Positions 1 through 9,300 of a stretch of 64,000 nucleotides of DNA are shown in pieces. Position numbers and translations under genes: made by a program. Where the stretch lies: contig NZ_FUHT01000004.1 of assembly GCF_900155615.1 (NCBI RefSeq), positions 124,001 through 188,000 on the forward strand. The letters run 5' to 3'. Source of the DNA: Massiliimalia massiliensis. GTDB taxonomy: Bacteria; Bacillota; Clostridia; Oscillospirales; Ruminococcaceae. How positions within the stretch are numbered: the first letter of the stretch is position 1; each line of letters opens with the position of its first letter. The notes under the pieces were generated by a model. The model was not told where the DNA came from, did not search any database, and saw only the letters and a list, made by a program, of their open reading frames with translations.

Positions 1-854
1 AGTGCGACCAGCATGAATACAAAACCGCTCAGGATAAACAACCCAATGATCCGGGAATCCACCGCCTTGATTTGTGGGCCATAAAAGCACAGGCCGACCA
101 CATTCAACAGCAGCCATGAGCCAAACGCGATCACTGCATTGAACAGGGCGATCTGCCCGCCCATCTGAATCGGCCTCATAGGACTGCACAGGTCGCGCAT
201 CTGCAGGTCAGGCCGTTTGAAGGCCAGGAATACGGTGCTGACACAAAGCATCACCAGGATTAGAAGGATATAGGCCATCATCCGGTGATAAATTTCAAAG
301 ATCAGCGGAACCGGCTGGCTTTCTAAAAACTGTTCCTTCTCTACCTCTGCGCTGATATCCAGATCGCCAATTACTGCGTCGATAAGCTCCTCCTCTCCCA
401 TCGATGGGAGAGCCTGATGATAGGTATGCGCAAGGTTCCAGTATTGGCTTGTAAGGGAATCGAGATAATAGCCGGCCGCGGAATCGGGCACCATCACAGT
501 TTCCAGCTTTGGGCTCTCTCCGTCCTTCCACTGTTCGGTGAATCCCTCAGGAATGATTACGATATACTCCGCTTCATGATAAAAAACTGCGTCCTGAAGC
601 ACTTTCTTTTCATCCTTCAGCTCGGTTTGTTTCCCATATCCGGAGAGAAATTGGAGGAATCCATCAGTGTAGGCGGAATCCTTATCTCGGTTTAGGACAG
701 CGAAACCCGGCCTTTCCGCTTCAAAATCGGTGGAATAGTTTTGTACCGACAGAGAGGACATCACGACCGACAACGTAATAAAGATAGAAAAATAGACTAG
801 AAAGGATACCGCGTGCCGGCGCATAATCGTAAAACAGGCTTTAAAGACTCTCAT
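1..854 (-). CDS. ABC-2 type transporter permease (3' end beyond window)
   Basis: Membrane subunit of an ABC-2 type exporter. The reading frame is open from an ATG at 854 to the window edge, about 284 codons. It starts MRVFKACFTIMRRH, has one membrane segment near residues 15-35, a long extracytoplasmic stretch of about 160 residues, then hydrophobic segments at the visible end. This is the plan of YhgE/Pip- and ABC-2-type permeases with a large external loop. Its start overlaps the stop of the upstream permease gene by 14 bases, so the two are translationally coupled, and with the ATPase gene they form one operon on the minus strand. The two permeases probably form a heterodimer. The substrate is unknown; the two-component system next door suggests an antimicrobial peptide or drug. 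Confidence 0.8.
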   Translation of the reverse strand, partial: MRVFKACFTIMRRHAVSFLVYFSIFITLSVVMSSLSVQNYSTDFEAERPGFAVLNRDKDSAYTDGFLQFLSGYGKQTELKDEKKVLQDAVFYHEAEYIVIIPEGFTEQWKDGESPKLETVMVPDSAAGYYLDSLTSQYWNLAHTYHQALPSMGEEELIDAVIGDLDISAEVEKEQFLESQPVPLIFEIYHRMMAYILLILVMLCVSTVFLAFKRPDLQMRDLCSPMRPIQMGGQIALFNAVIAFGSWLLLNVVGLCFYGPQIKAVDSRIIGLFILSGFVFMLVA

Positions 855-1992
855 GCCGCTGCCTCCTTATAGAAAAGATCGTGATACCGAACATCACAAG
901 GGACATCGCCAGTAAAACGGCGATATTCAGGAAAAATTGATAATAGGTATCATAGTAGTACAGGCAATAGAATGCGTCGACAATCCGGGCTGCCGGATTG
1001 ATCCAGGCAAGGACGGGCGCCTTTTGCTCGACCAAATAGTTAATTCCGGAAGTCATCAGGCCGGCAAAGAAGCAAAATACCATAGTTACCGCAACAACCA
1101 GAGCGGTTTTGGCTGAATATTTCAGGCGCTTCGGTACTGAAACCAGCATACCAAAGGAAACGCCCGTCAGGCTTCCCACGATACCGGTCAGGAAAGCCGG
1201 CAAAAGCTGTGGGCCGAAATCAACCTGAAGGATAAACCGAATAAATAGGATGACCAGAATGATGGCAAGCCACTGTACCGTCACGCCGGCTGACAGGTCG
1301 GCAAAAATAAGCTTCCACCGCTTGGCCGGAGATACCGTTTTCCGCGCGCCGATTGCCGAAAGGTTTGACTGAAGGAAGGAAACAACGTTAAGCCCCTGCA
1401 TTCCGCCGTACATACAGACCATCGCGAGCAGCGCATAAAAATAGTTCACCTTACTGGTCGGCGCGTTCTGTGACAGAGAAATTTCTTCGGTCACTGTTTC
1501 GCGGCTGAACAACGAGGGAAGCCGCTCGGCAAGCTGCGGGTTTTCCTGAAGGATATTCTCCATACTGCTTTTCGTCTGAAGGTATTGATCTAAAAAGCTT
1601 TTGATAATAGTCTGGTTTAAACCATCCTCCCGGACGACCAGTCCCGGTTTGCCATTCTCATATTGGATGTATCCGTCAATTTCCCCGTCCTTTAAAAGCT
1701 GCCGGGCTTTCTCTTCCTCGGAAATAAACTGGGTTTGAAACAATTGCTCATCTCCCTTTTCGGAGAGGGAACGGACAGTATCCGAAAATGCGCTGTCCTC
1801 TTCCGGCATCCCCTCCTCTACAACTGCGATTGGGATAACCTGTAGCTGGTCTGCCTGATCCAATGAGGAAAAGGTAAAATAAAATAGTGTTGCAAGCATG
1901 ATTGGGAAGATCAGCATCCAGATAAAAAATTCCTTGCTCCTCAAATGGCAGAGGAGGTTTCTTGAAAATAAATTCCACATCATAAAAATCAC
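841..1992 (-). CDS. ABC-2 type transporter permease
   Basis: 383-residue membrane subunit of the exporter. It has one N-terminal membrane helix (residues about 20-40), an extracytoplasmic domain to about residue 185, then five or six hydrophobic segments to the C terminus, the standard ABC-2 permease layout. The likely start is GTG (codons read MIFMMWNLF), preceded by a GGACAAAGG ribosome site; the ATG three codons later is an alternative. It lies 64 bases downstream of the ATPase gene and overlaps the next permease gene. Expected partner: the ATPase at 2057-2986. Substrate not deducible from sequence. Confidence 0.85.
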   Translation of the reverse strand: MIFMMWNLFSRNLLCHLRSKEFFIWMLIFPIMLATLFYFTFSSLDQADQLQVIPIAVVEEGMPEEDSAFSDTVRSLSEKGDEQLFQTQFISEEEKARQLLKDGEIDGYIQYENGKPGLVVREDGLNQTIIKSFLDQYLQTKSSMENILQENPQLAERLPSLFSRETVTEEISLSQNAPTSKVNYFYALLAMVCMYGGMQGLNVVSFLQSNLSAIGARKTVSPAKRWKLIFADLSAGVTVQWLAIILVILFIRFILQVDFGPQLLPAFLTGIVGSLTGVSFGMLVSVPKRLKYSAKTALVVAVTMVFCFFAGLMTSGINYLVEQKAPVLAWINPAARIVDAFYCLYYYDTYYQFFLNIAVLLAMSLVMFGITIFSIRRQRHESL

Positions 1993-2056
1993 TATACCTT
2001 TGTCCTGTAAAGGGCTCCTTTCCTGATTATTACCGGTATTGCCGCATCAGATTTAT

Positions 2057-2986
2057 TTAGTCACGAAGCTGTTTTCCGGTAATCTCCAAAAAGACGTCGT
2101 TGAGAGTCGGAGGTTCGGAATAAACCCGCCCGAAATGCATTCCGTTCTGACGGAGCAAATCGAGAATGGAGATCATAGCATGACTGCCTGTTTTGCAGTT
2201 GACAGAAAGCTTTTCCCCGTCGAAACTGGCCTGGATCACATCTTTGACCCGTCGGATTTCAGAAAGGAGAGGTTCCGGCAGGTCAAACAGCTCGACAGTT
2301 AGCTTCTCTCCGGTACGGATCATGGCCTTGAGCTCCTCTTTTGTACCGGTTGCAATTTCCTTTCCTTTGTCCATAATCATGATCCGGGTGCATAGCTGTT
2401 CCACCTCTTCCATGTAATGAGAGGTATAGATGATAGTGGCTCCTTCCCGGTTCAGCTTCTTGATTCCCTCCAGGATATTGTTTCGGCTCTGTGGATCAAC
2501 CGCCACGGTAGGCTCATCCAGGAAGATCAGCTCGGGCTTGTGCGCAATGCCGCAGGCAATATTAAGCCGCCGCAGAAGCCCGCCGCTTAGCTTTTTAGGA
2601 ATAAATTTCCGGAAATCCTCCAAGCCGGCGAAGCGGAGCGCTTCCTCTACCAGCTCTTTTCTTTTTCGTTTATCGTTTACATACAGTCCGCAGAAATAAT
2701 CAATGTTTTCATAGACAGTTAATTCGTTGAAAACCGCGACGTTTTGCATTACTACGCCGATTTTTTGTTTTGACCGATAGTTATTCGGCGTCATAGGCTC
2801 TCCAAAAAGACGGATTTCCCCCTTGTCATATTTTAAAAGAGACAGCATGCAGTTGATGGCAGTGGTTTTTCCGCTTCCATTCGGGCCGAGCAGCCCGAAA
2901 ATTTCTCCGCTGCGTACATTGAGATTAAAATGGTCCAGTGCAATAAGATCCCCATACCGTTTGACGAGATTTTTAACTTCAATCAT
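2057..2986 (-). CDS. ABC transporter ATP-binding protein
   Basis: 309-residue ATPase that powers the two ABC-2 permeases downstream. It contains Walker A (GPNGSGKT, about residues 35-42), a Q-loop (VVMQN), a signature with the variant LSGGLLRR in place of the usual LSGGMKRR, Walker B (LIFLDEP) and the switch histidine (TSH). A C-terminal extension of about 90 residues follows the nucleotide-binding domain, as in the CcmA/DrrA class of drug-export ATPases. First gene of a three-gene minus-strand operon that is divergent from a sensor kinase and regulator, which probably control it. Confidence 0.9.
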   Translation of the reverse strand: MIEVKNLVKRYGDLIALDHFNLNVRSGEIFGLLGPNGSGKTTAINCMLSLLKYDKGEIRLFGEPMTPNNYRSKQKIGVVMQNVAVFNELTVYENIDYFCGLYVNDKRKRKELVEEALRFAGLEDFRKFIPKKLSGGLLRRLNIACGIAHKPELIFLDEPTVAVDPQSRNNILEGIKKLNREGATIIYTSHYMEEVEQLCTRIMIMDKGKEIATGTKEELKAMIRTGEKLTVELFDLPEPLLSEIRRVKDVIQASFDGEKLSVNCKTGSHAMISILDLLRQNGMHFGRVYSEPPTLNDVFLEITGKQLRD

Positions 2987-3063
2987 AGTCGTGCCAATCC
3001 TTTCTAGCTGGTCTGCGGCGGCGACGGATTAAGAATCATGAAGGTTTGGAGCCGCCTTCGTCA

Positions 3064-3113
3064 TGATCACTGATTCTATTTTAGCAAATAGGAGAGGTTG
3101 CTTCCAGTGATCA
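3064..3113. promoter_or_regulatory. inverted repeat in divergent control region
   Basis: TGATCACTG at 3064-3072 is repeated in inverted orientation as CAGTGATCA at 3105-3113; each copy is next to a GATTC/GAATC block. It lies between the ABC operon and the kinase gene, close to the presumed ABC promoter, and could be a response-regulator operator. Inference only. Confidence 0.4.
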
Positions 3114-3128
3114 GAATCACATTCCGGC

Positions 3129-3142
3129 ATGACAATTGTCAT
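3129..3142. promoter_or_regulatory. perfect 14-bp palindrome, possible operator
   Basis: ATGACAATTGTCAT is a perfect palindrome about 20 bases upstream of the first promoter of the kinase gene and within the divergent control region. NarL/LiaR-type regulators bind short inverted repeats, so it may be the site of the adjacent response regulator. Confidence 0.4.
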
Positions 3143-3159
3143 ATTTTTTGATCAGAGCG

Positions 3160-3187
3160 TTGGCATGGGAAAAATTTATGTTATAAT
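3160..3187 (+). promoter_or_regulatory. candidate sigma-A promoter for the two-component genes
   Basis: TTGGCA (3160-3165), a 16-base spacer and a consensus TATAAT (3182-3187), pointing toward the kinase gene. The long leader that would follow contains the second promoter. Confidence 0.55.
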
Positions 3188-3261
3188 AACGTTAAATAGG
3201 TCGTTAACGCCTCTAAAAACGGCTCTCAGAGCGAATTTTTGCATGCCTTGCAGCATTGCCG

Positions 3262-3290
3262 GTTTTATCACGGAAGCTTTATGGTATAAT
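3262..3290 (+). promoter_or_regulatory. candidate extended -10 promoter before the kinase gene
   Basis: TGGTATAAT ends at 3290, an extended -10 (TGnTATAAT) with only a weak -35 (GTTTTA) 17 bases upstream. It is about 18 bases ahead of the kinase start codon, which would leave a very short leader. Confidence 0.5.
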
Positions 3291-3307
3291 AGAGAAAAGA
3301 AGGTGGG

Positions 3308-4393
3308 ATGCCTGTGAACAAATTGATTGATAAGCTGATGCTGTTGATTTTGTGCGGACTGGGAGTACTGTTTACCGGGGTGTCCGCCGAAGTGATCGGA
3401 GCGCTGCTCATTGCAGTGACAGTCAGCGCGCTGAACAGCTATTCGGAACAGAAAACTGTAATCCCGCTCTGCATGTGCTATTGCGCAGCGATATTTTTCT
3501 GGCTGGATTTAGCGCTGTTCCTTCCAATGATGGCTTACGATCTGGCAGGACAAAAACGACGGCTCTGTCTGATTGCTCCGGCTGCGGTTGTTCTTTTCAC
3601 TCTTGCGGCAGGAGAGATAACGGTGTTTCTCCTGGCGTTTCTGTTCAGTATCTTTGCCTGGATACTCCGCAGCAGAACAGACGGATATGAGGCGGTACAG
3701 GAGAAATTTTATCTGGTACAGGATAACAGCAAGGAAAAAGAAGCCCATCTGGAACGGAAAAACCGGGAGCTGATGGAAAAACAGGACTATGAGGTGCGTC
3801 TTGCAACGCTGACAGAGCGGAATCGAATTGCCCGGGAAATCCATGACAATGTAGGCCATCTGCTGACCCGCTCTCTGTTGCAGGTGGGCGCAATGCAGGT
3901 GGTGAACCAACAGGACGAGGGCCTAAACAGCCAGCTCAGTATGGTGAAGGATACGCTGTCGGATGCAATGGATAATATCCGCAGCAGCGTCCACGACCTT
4001 CATGATGATTCTCTTGAACTGAAAATCCAGCTTTATTCTTTGATCGAGACGTTTGATTTCTGCCCGGTTGCCTTTACCTATGAAGCGGAATCTGTGCCGA
4101 AACAGGTACAGTACTGCTTTGCCGCTGTAGTGAAGGAGGCGCTCTCCAATATTGCCCGGCATAGCAATGCGACACAGGCGTCTGTCATGGTATTGGAGCA
4201 TCCGGCACTTTATCAGTTGATGGTAGAGGATAATGGAACGAAAAGGGGAAAAGAAGATCCTAATGGCATCGGCCTGCAGAATATGCGTGACCGGGTGGAA
4301 GCGCTGTGCGGAATCTTTCGTACAGAACAGAAAAAGGGATTCCGGGTCTTTATTTCGGTTCCGAAACGGCAGGAAGAAAAGCCGGGAAAATAA
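3308..4393 (+). CDS. sensor histidine kinase (NarL/LytS type)
   Basis: 361-residue membrane histidine kinase that should phosphorylate the response regulator encoded next. The N-terminal third is four to five hydrophobic segments with no separate sensory domain; a linker helix follows (about residues 125-160). The HisKA_3 H-box RNRIAREIHDNVGH carries the phosphoryl-accepting histidine at about residue 179. The ATP-binding part has an N-box (VKEALSNIARHS) and a G-box (GIGLQNMRDRV). Starting at ATG 3308 leaves almost no space after the AAGGTGG ribosome site; GTG at 3314 is better spaced and may be the real start. The lack of an external sensor suggests intramembrane sensing, as in LiaS/BceS-like kinases tied to transporters. 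Confidence 0.88.
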   Translation: MPVNKLIDKLMLLILCGLGVLFTGVSAEVIGALLIAVTVSALNSYSEQKTVIPLCMCYCAAIFFWLDLALFLPMMAYDLAGQKRRLCLIAPAAVVLFTLAAGEITVFLLAFLFSIFAWILRSRTDGYEAVQEKFYLVQDNSKEKEAHLERKNRELMEKQDYEVRLATLTERNRIAREIHDNVGHLLTRSLLQVGAMQVVNQQDEGLNSQLSMVKDTLSDAMDNIRSSVHDLHDDSLELKIQLYSLIETFDFCPVAFTYEAESVPKQVQYCFAAVVKEALSNIARHSNATQASVMVLEHPALYQLMVEDNGTKRGKEDPNGIGLQNMRDRVEALCGIFRTEQKKGFRVFISVPKRQEEKPGK

Positions 4394-4468
4394 AGCCCTT
4401 CTGCATCAAGCCAAGCCGGAATTTATCTGGGCGGTTTTTGGGTAGAAAGGATACAAAAGAGGAAAGCA

Positions 4469-5095
4469 ATGATGAATGTAATAATTATTGACGATGATCC
4501 ATTTGTTTGTATTTCACTTAAAACAATCCTGCAGTCTGATCCTGAGATTCAGGTTACGGCGACCGGGAATAGCGGTGAGGAAGCATTGCAGCTCTGCGGG
4601 CACGGAATGCCGGATATTCTGCTGATGGATATTCAAATGGGCGGGATCAGCGGACTGGAGGCGGGAGAACGGCTCCTGCGACAGTATCCAGATGCAAAAA
4701 TATTATTTCTGACCACCTTTTCGGATAATGAATATATTGTGCGCGCGCTTCGGATCGGCGCTAAGGGATACCTGATTAAGCAGGAAATCGAGACTATTAT
4801 TCCGGCGCTTAAGGCGGTCATGTCCGGGCAGAGCGTGTTTGGCAGTGAGATTGTCACCAAGCTGCCTTCATTGATGAATCACCGGAGAAGCATGGATTTT
4901 TCCTCCTTTGGAATCAACGACCGGGAAATGGAGGTCATGGAACTGGTTGCAAACGGCTTCAATAATAAAGAAATCGCAGAAAAGCTATATCTGAGCGAAG
5001 GAACTGTACGCAACTATCTCAGTACAATTTTAGATAAGCTCAGCCTGCGGGACAGGACGCAGTTGGCGGTGTTCTATTATAAGAATTTAGAGTAG
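4469..5095 (+). CDS. response regulator, NarL/FixJ (LuxR) family
   Basis: 208-residue two-domain transcription regulator. Residues 1-120 form the receiver domain with the acidic pocket DDD at 8-10, phospho-acceptor Asp54 (LLMDIQM), the TT switch region and Lys106 (KGYLIK). Residues about 145-205 are a LuxR-type helix-turn-helix (NDREMEVMELVANG, then NNKEIAEKLYLSEGTVRNYL). It lies 75 bases behind the kinase gene in the same direction and is its expected partner. The divergent ABC operon is the probable target. Confidence 0.92.
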   Translation: MMNVIIIDDDPFVCISLKTILQSDPEIQVTATGNSGEEALQLCGHGMPDILLMDIQMGGISGLEAGERLLRQYPDAKILFLTTFSDNEYIVRALRIGAKGYLIKQEIETIIPALKAVMSGQSVFGSEIVTKLPSLMNHRRSMDFSSFGINDREMEVMELVANGFNNKEIAEKLYLSEGTVRNYLSTILDKLSLRDRTQLAVFYYKNLE

Positions 5096-5153
5096 GGGTT
5101 CCTTTATTTTAGAAAAGCAAACACGTTGATGTCCAGTTAATGTTTTTCATATT

Positions 5154-5175
5154 TAGCGGCATTTTGCCGCTTTTG
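5154..5175 (+). terminator. small hairpin terminator after the response regulator
   Basis: GCGGCA (5156-5161), a TTT loop and TGCCGC (5165-5170), followed by TTTT. About 60 bases after the regulator stop codon. Confidence 0.5.
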
Positions 5176-5298
5176 CGGCGTTCCTGCTGTGTCGGCCTAG
5201 ACAGTTAGGCCCCGACGGCCTATCAAACAGAAACAGAGCTTAAAGCATTGCGGTGTTGTGACGAATGAAATCGGAAAGAAAATTCTTATATCACAGAG

Positions 5299-5352
5299 AA
5301 AAAACAGACCGAGTCCAAACATGGTTTTGTATTTGGACTCGGTCTGTTTTTT
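5299..5352 (+). terminator. strong hairpin terminator
   Basis: A near-perfect inverted repeat built on ACAGACCGAGTCCAAA and its complement around a 12-base loop, ending in a run of T. It lies just upstream of the decayed sugar permease and probably ended a neighbouring gene that is now lost (for example a solute-binding protein gene). Confidence 0.75.
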
Positions 5353-5375
5353 ATTTATGATAGGAGTGATCCAAC

Positions 5376-5838
5376 ATGAATCGCCGATATGGCTTACGGT
5401 TCAATAAAACCTTGTTTAATATCTTATTTCTGGCTCCGGCACTGCTTTTCTTTGCATGATGTCTATTTGGCGTGATAGCGGCTACTGTATGCTTATGTTC
5501 ATTGCTGCCCTGCAATCTATTCCGGCGGACTATAATGAAGCAGCGATGATAGATGGTGCAGAACCGATACAGCGTTTTCTAAAAATCACTTACCCTTGTT
5601 AGTTCCGGCTTTTTCCACCAATATTACTTTATTGATGTCCTGGGGCTTTAAAGTATTTGGATTCCCAATGGCAGCTACCCGTGGAGGGCCCGGAGGAGCT
5701 TGTGAGACCATTTCGATGTATGCTTATAACAAATATTCCGGGCTAGGGCAGGCTGCATCAGTTATTATGGTAGTGTTGCTTGCTGTAATTACGCTTTTGG
5801 TTTCTAAAGTGATACGATCCAAGGAGGTGGGATTATGA
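5376..5838 (+). pseudogene. MalF/UgpA-like sugar ABC permease, decayed
   Basis: Remnant of a membrane subunit of a sugar ABC importer. A good ribosome site (TAGGAGTGAT) precedes ATG 5376, and about 25 codons read MNRRYGLRFNKTLFN plus a hydrophobic run, then stop at TGA. After an internal deletion of perhaps 150 codons, homology resumes at about 5467 in another frame with the permease EAA loop (EAAMIDGAEPIQRFLKITYP). A second frameshift near 5598 shifts it to the frame of LVPAFSTNITLLMSWG, which runs to the stop at 5838. The EAA motif is the ATPase-contact loop of MalF/MalG-type permeases. The gene is dead by deletion, stop and frameshift. Confidence 0.8.
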
Positions 5839-5946
5839 TGCAAAAACAGAAAAGATCCGTCATGATCAAGCAAAAGCTTGACGTGGATGGTCTTTTTATT
5901 ATACGAAGCAATATGAAACTATTTATGAATTTTTTGCGCACCTCTT
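5835..5946 (+). pseudogene. 5' end of a MalG-like permease, cut off
   Basis: ATG 5835 overlaps the stop of the MalF-like relic (ATGA) and has an AAGGAGGTGG ribosome site, as in intact permease operons. Only about 35 codons remain (MMQKQKRSVMIKQKLD...) before a TGA at 5944-5946, which falls in the promoter of the restriction-modification cassette. The later part of the same permease family is recognisable at 12787-13013, so the cassette seems to sit inside this gene. Confidence 0.6.
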
Positions 5947-5972
5947 GACATTGCACTTTATTGTACTATAAT
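5945..5972 (+). promoter_or_regulatory. sigma-A promoter of the restriction-modification operon
   Basis: Perfect -35 TTGACA (5945-5950), a 16-base spacer and perfect -10 TATAAT (5967-5972), about 58 bases before the GTG of the winged-helix gene. A consensus promoter of this strength suggests constitutive expression unless the small DNA-binding protein represses it. Confidence 0.85.
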
Positions 5973-6029
5973 AAAATCATATTTCATATCAAAACACTAT
6001 AATTTACTGTAATGATTGGAGGTGCTCCT

Positions 6030-6332
6030 GTGACAACAATTTCAGCAAATATCTTTGCTTCAAAAGAATACGCTCTGCTCTCGTGGCTCGCGGAGCGCCA
6101 AACAGATACGCGAGATGGCCCTGTGGTTCCGTTTTCGCAGAACGATTTGGTACAGGAACTTCAATGCAGTCCAGTAACCATTAATAAATGGATGAAATCC
6201 TTATGTGATTCAGGGTGCCTTACCCCATATAAAAAAAGAGGCAAATACCGCATCACCAATGCCGGTCAAGCCGTAATTGCCGCTATGCAAGAAATAGATA
6301 AAATAGTTGGAGGAAACGAAAATGGCAAATGA
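6030..6332 (+). CDS. small winged-helix DNA-binding protein, first gene of the RM cassette
   Basis: About 100 residues. The segment PFSQNDLVQELQCSPVTINKWMKSLCDSGCLTPYKKRGKYRITNAG has the shape of a winged helix-turn-helix followed by a beta wing; each part is short and no other domain is visible. GTG 6030 is chosen as start because GGAGGTG (6018-6024) is correctly spaced for it and overlaps the ATG at 6012. Its last 11 bases overlap the start of the methyltransferase gene, so translation is coupled. Likely role: controller of the cassette or target-specific accessory protein; this is inference from position. Confidence 0.75.
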   Translation: MTTISANIFASKEYALLSWLAERQTDTRDGPVVPFSQNDLVQELQCSPVTINKWMKSLCDSGCLTPYKKRGKYRITNAGQAVIAAMQEIDKIVGGNENGK

Positions 6333-9300
6333 GAGATTGGATCGCTTTACAAAATTATTGAAGGAGATTTTCGAACTCGATAAATCTGATCTTGATTTTG
6401 GTATTTATCGTGTTATGAACCTCCGCAAGACACAGATTGAAACATTCTTGACGGAGCGTCTGCCGCAGATGGTACAGGAAACCTTAGCACCTTTTGCTCA
6501 GGGCAGGAAAGAGGAAATCCGTACACAGATGACACAGATTGAGGAAAATGTTGCAGGAATGGACATGACAATTGATGCTCTGTCTGAAACTGCACCTATG
6601 AAGCAGAAATATATTGCACTTCAAAAACAGCTTGCAGAAGGAGCTGACCTTGCAGCACTTGAGACTGATGTGTACTCTGCTCTTTATTCCTTCTTTAACC
6701 GTTATTACGAAGAAGGCGATTTCATTTCTAAGCGTCGTTACAAAGAAGGCGTGTATGCCATCCCCTATGAGGGCGAAGAAGTAAAATTGTACTGGGCAAA
6801 TCAGGATCAATATTACATTAAGACAAGCGAAAACTTCAAAGATTACACATTCGTTTTTGACGGAATTTCTGTCCATTTCCGCTTGGTTGATGCAACAACC
6901 GAGCAGAATAACAATAAAGAAGGTAAGGACAATAAGCGTGTCTTTATGCTCTTTACCGAAGATGAAGAAAACTATCCAGGCATCAAGACGTTCGAATATG
7001 ATGCAGAAGCGCGTGAAATCGTGATACGCTTTATATATGATATTCCGGAAGATAAGAAACGTAAATATGCCGAAGAAAATTACGACGCCATCCAGAAATG
7101 GCTTCTGTCACTGCGCGATGCAGAGCTCATCGGCTTGCTTTCACCACTTCCAACCGGCAAAGGCAAGGAAACTACCACACTGCTGGAGAAGCACCTGAAA
7201 GGCTATGTAGCGAAAAACACCTTTGATTATTTCATCCATAAAGATTTACGCGGATTCCTCACTCGCGAGCTGGATTTCTTCATCAAGAGTGAAGTTATGC
7301 ACCTTGAGGATTTGGACACAGGCAGCGAAGCACGCGTGGAAACATATCTTGCAAAAATCAAAACAATAAAACGTATTGGTAAGATTATCATCGACTTTCT
7401 TGCACAAATTGAAGATTTTCAGAAAAAGCTATGGTTGAAGAAAAAATTCGTTGTAGAAACTAACTGGTGTATTACGCTGGATAAAATTGCCGAAGCATTC
7501 TGGTCGGAAATCATCGCAAACAAAGCGCAAATAGACGAATGGATTTCTATGTATGCCATTGATGAAGCGGAAGGTTGGAGCAATCCTCCTACTGTTGAAT
7601 TTCTGCGCCAAAACAAGAATCTTATCATCGATACTAAACATTTCTCAAGCACCTTCAAATATACATTGCTGGAGAGCATTCCTGATTTAAGCGAACAAAC
7701 AAGTGGATTGATGGTTCAAGGAGATAATATTCAAGCACTCGCTCTTCTTGATACGACTTTCAGGGGGCGTATAAAATGCATTCATATCGACCCTCCATAT
7801 AACACTGATACCAGCGGATTCTTATACAAAAATAATTACAGGCATTCCAGTTGGATGTCTATGATGGACAATAGAATAAATGCGGCTATTCCATTCCTTT
7901 CTCACGAAGCATCGTTTATTTGCCATATCGATGAAAATGAGTATGAGAACCTGTGGTATTTATTCCAAAACAAAAGCCTGATTAATCTTGGTACTGTTGT
8001 GTGGGACAAGAAAAATCCCATGACTGGTGGACATGGTATAGCAACTCAGCACGAATATTTAACATGGTTTAGCCCCGATGATATAACTATTAGCATTAAT
8101 CCGGAAAGTGCAAAAGCCATGTTGAAAAAAGCGGAGGAGCTGATTAAAGCAAATAAAGGTGTCGTGGACGACCACGTGAGAGCGGAATATCGTTCCTGGC
8201 TAAGTGCAAATGCCGAAATCGAAAGAGGCGACAAGGCATATTCAAATATTTCTGACGATGGACGTATTTACCAGAGTGTTAGCCTCCGTGCTCCGGAATA
8301 TAGAGCAGACGAGAAATTCCATCGTCCGCTCATTCATCCTGTTACTAAAAAACCGTGTCCGGTTCCATATAATGGTTTTTCTCGAAAGCCAGAAACTTTG
8401 CAAAAAATGATAGATAAGGGCGATATTATCTTTGGTGATGACGAGACCGTTCAGCCTCGATACAAAATGTATTTGTCCACAGCAACCAAAAAGCAACTGA
8501 ATTCTGTCATTTACGAGTCCAAGAAAGGAACCACTGATTTGAAAAAGATGGGTCTTTCATTCCCATATTGTCATGCAGTTTCTTTCTATGATACGATTTT
8601 ATCTAAAGCAGCCAAAGAACCCGATGATATTGTGCTGGACTTTTTTGCTGGTTCTGGTACAACTGGTCATGCGGTCATCAGCGACAATAGAAACAACGAA
8701 AATGCCAAAAAGTATATATTAATAGAAATGGGAGAGTATTTCGAGATAGTAACCAGGCCGCGTATTAAAAAAGTAGTATATGCGCCCGAATGGAAAGATG
8801 GATTACCGAAGCAGAGAGATAAGGGCATAACTCAGATTATCAAATATATTCGTCTGGAAAGCTACGAGGACGCATTGTCCAACATCGAGCTCTCTGATGA
8901 TGGCGGACAGCTGGCAGCTCTGTTGGGCGAGGATTATCTGATTCACTACATGGTAGACCTGGAGAGCCGGGGCAGTTTGCTGGATGTGGAAGCATTCTCG
9001 AATCCTTTTGCCTATACCATGAAGATCACTGAGAAAAATGAGTGCAAAGAGCACGGCATCGACCTATGTGAAACCTTCAACTACCTGATTGGTTTGACTG
9101 TGAATTGGCAGAGCGCTATTTCCTATTATCTCAGCAAACCGGCAGAAACACCTGCTTATGAAGGCGCAGTGGACTTAGTCAGCGATATCAGCGGGCAGTA
9201 TGCTTTCCGCCAGATCGAGGGTACCCTTCCCGACGGACGTCGTGCATTGGTGATTTGGCGCACTGTGACAGAGGACATCATTGCTTCCAACGCAGCACTG

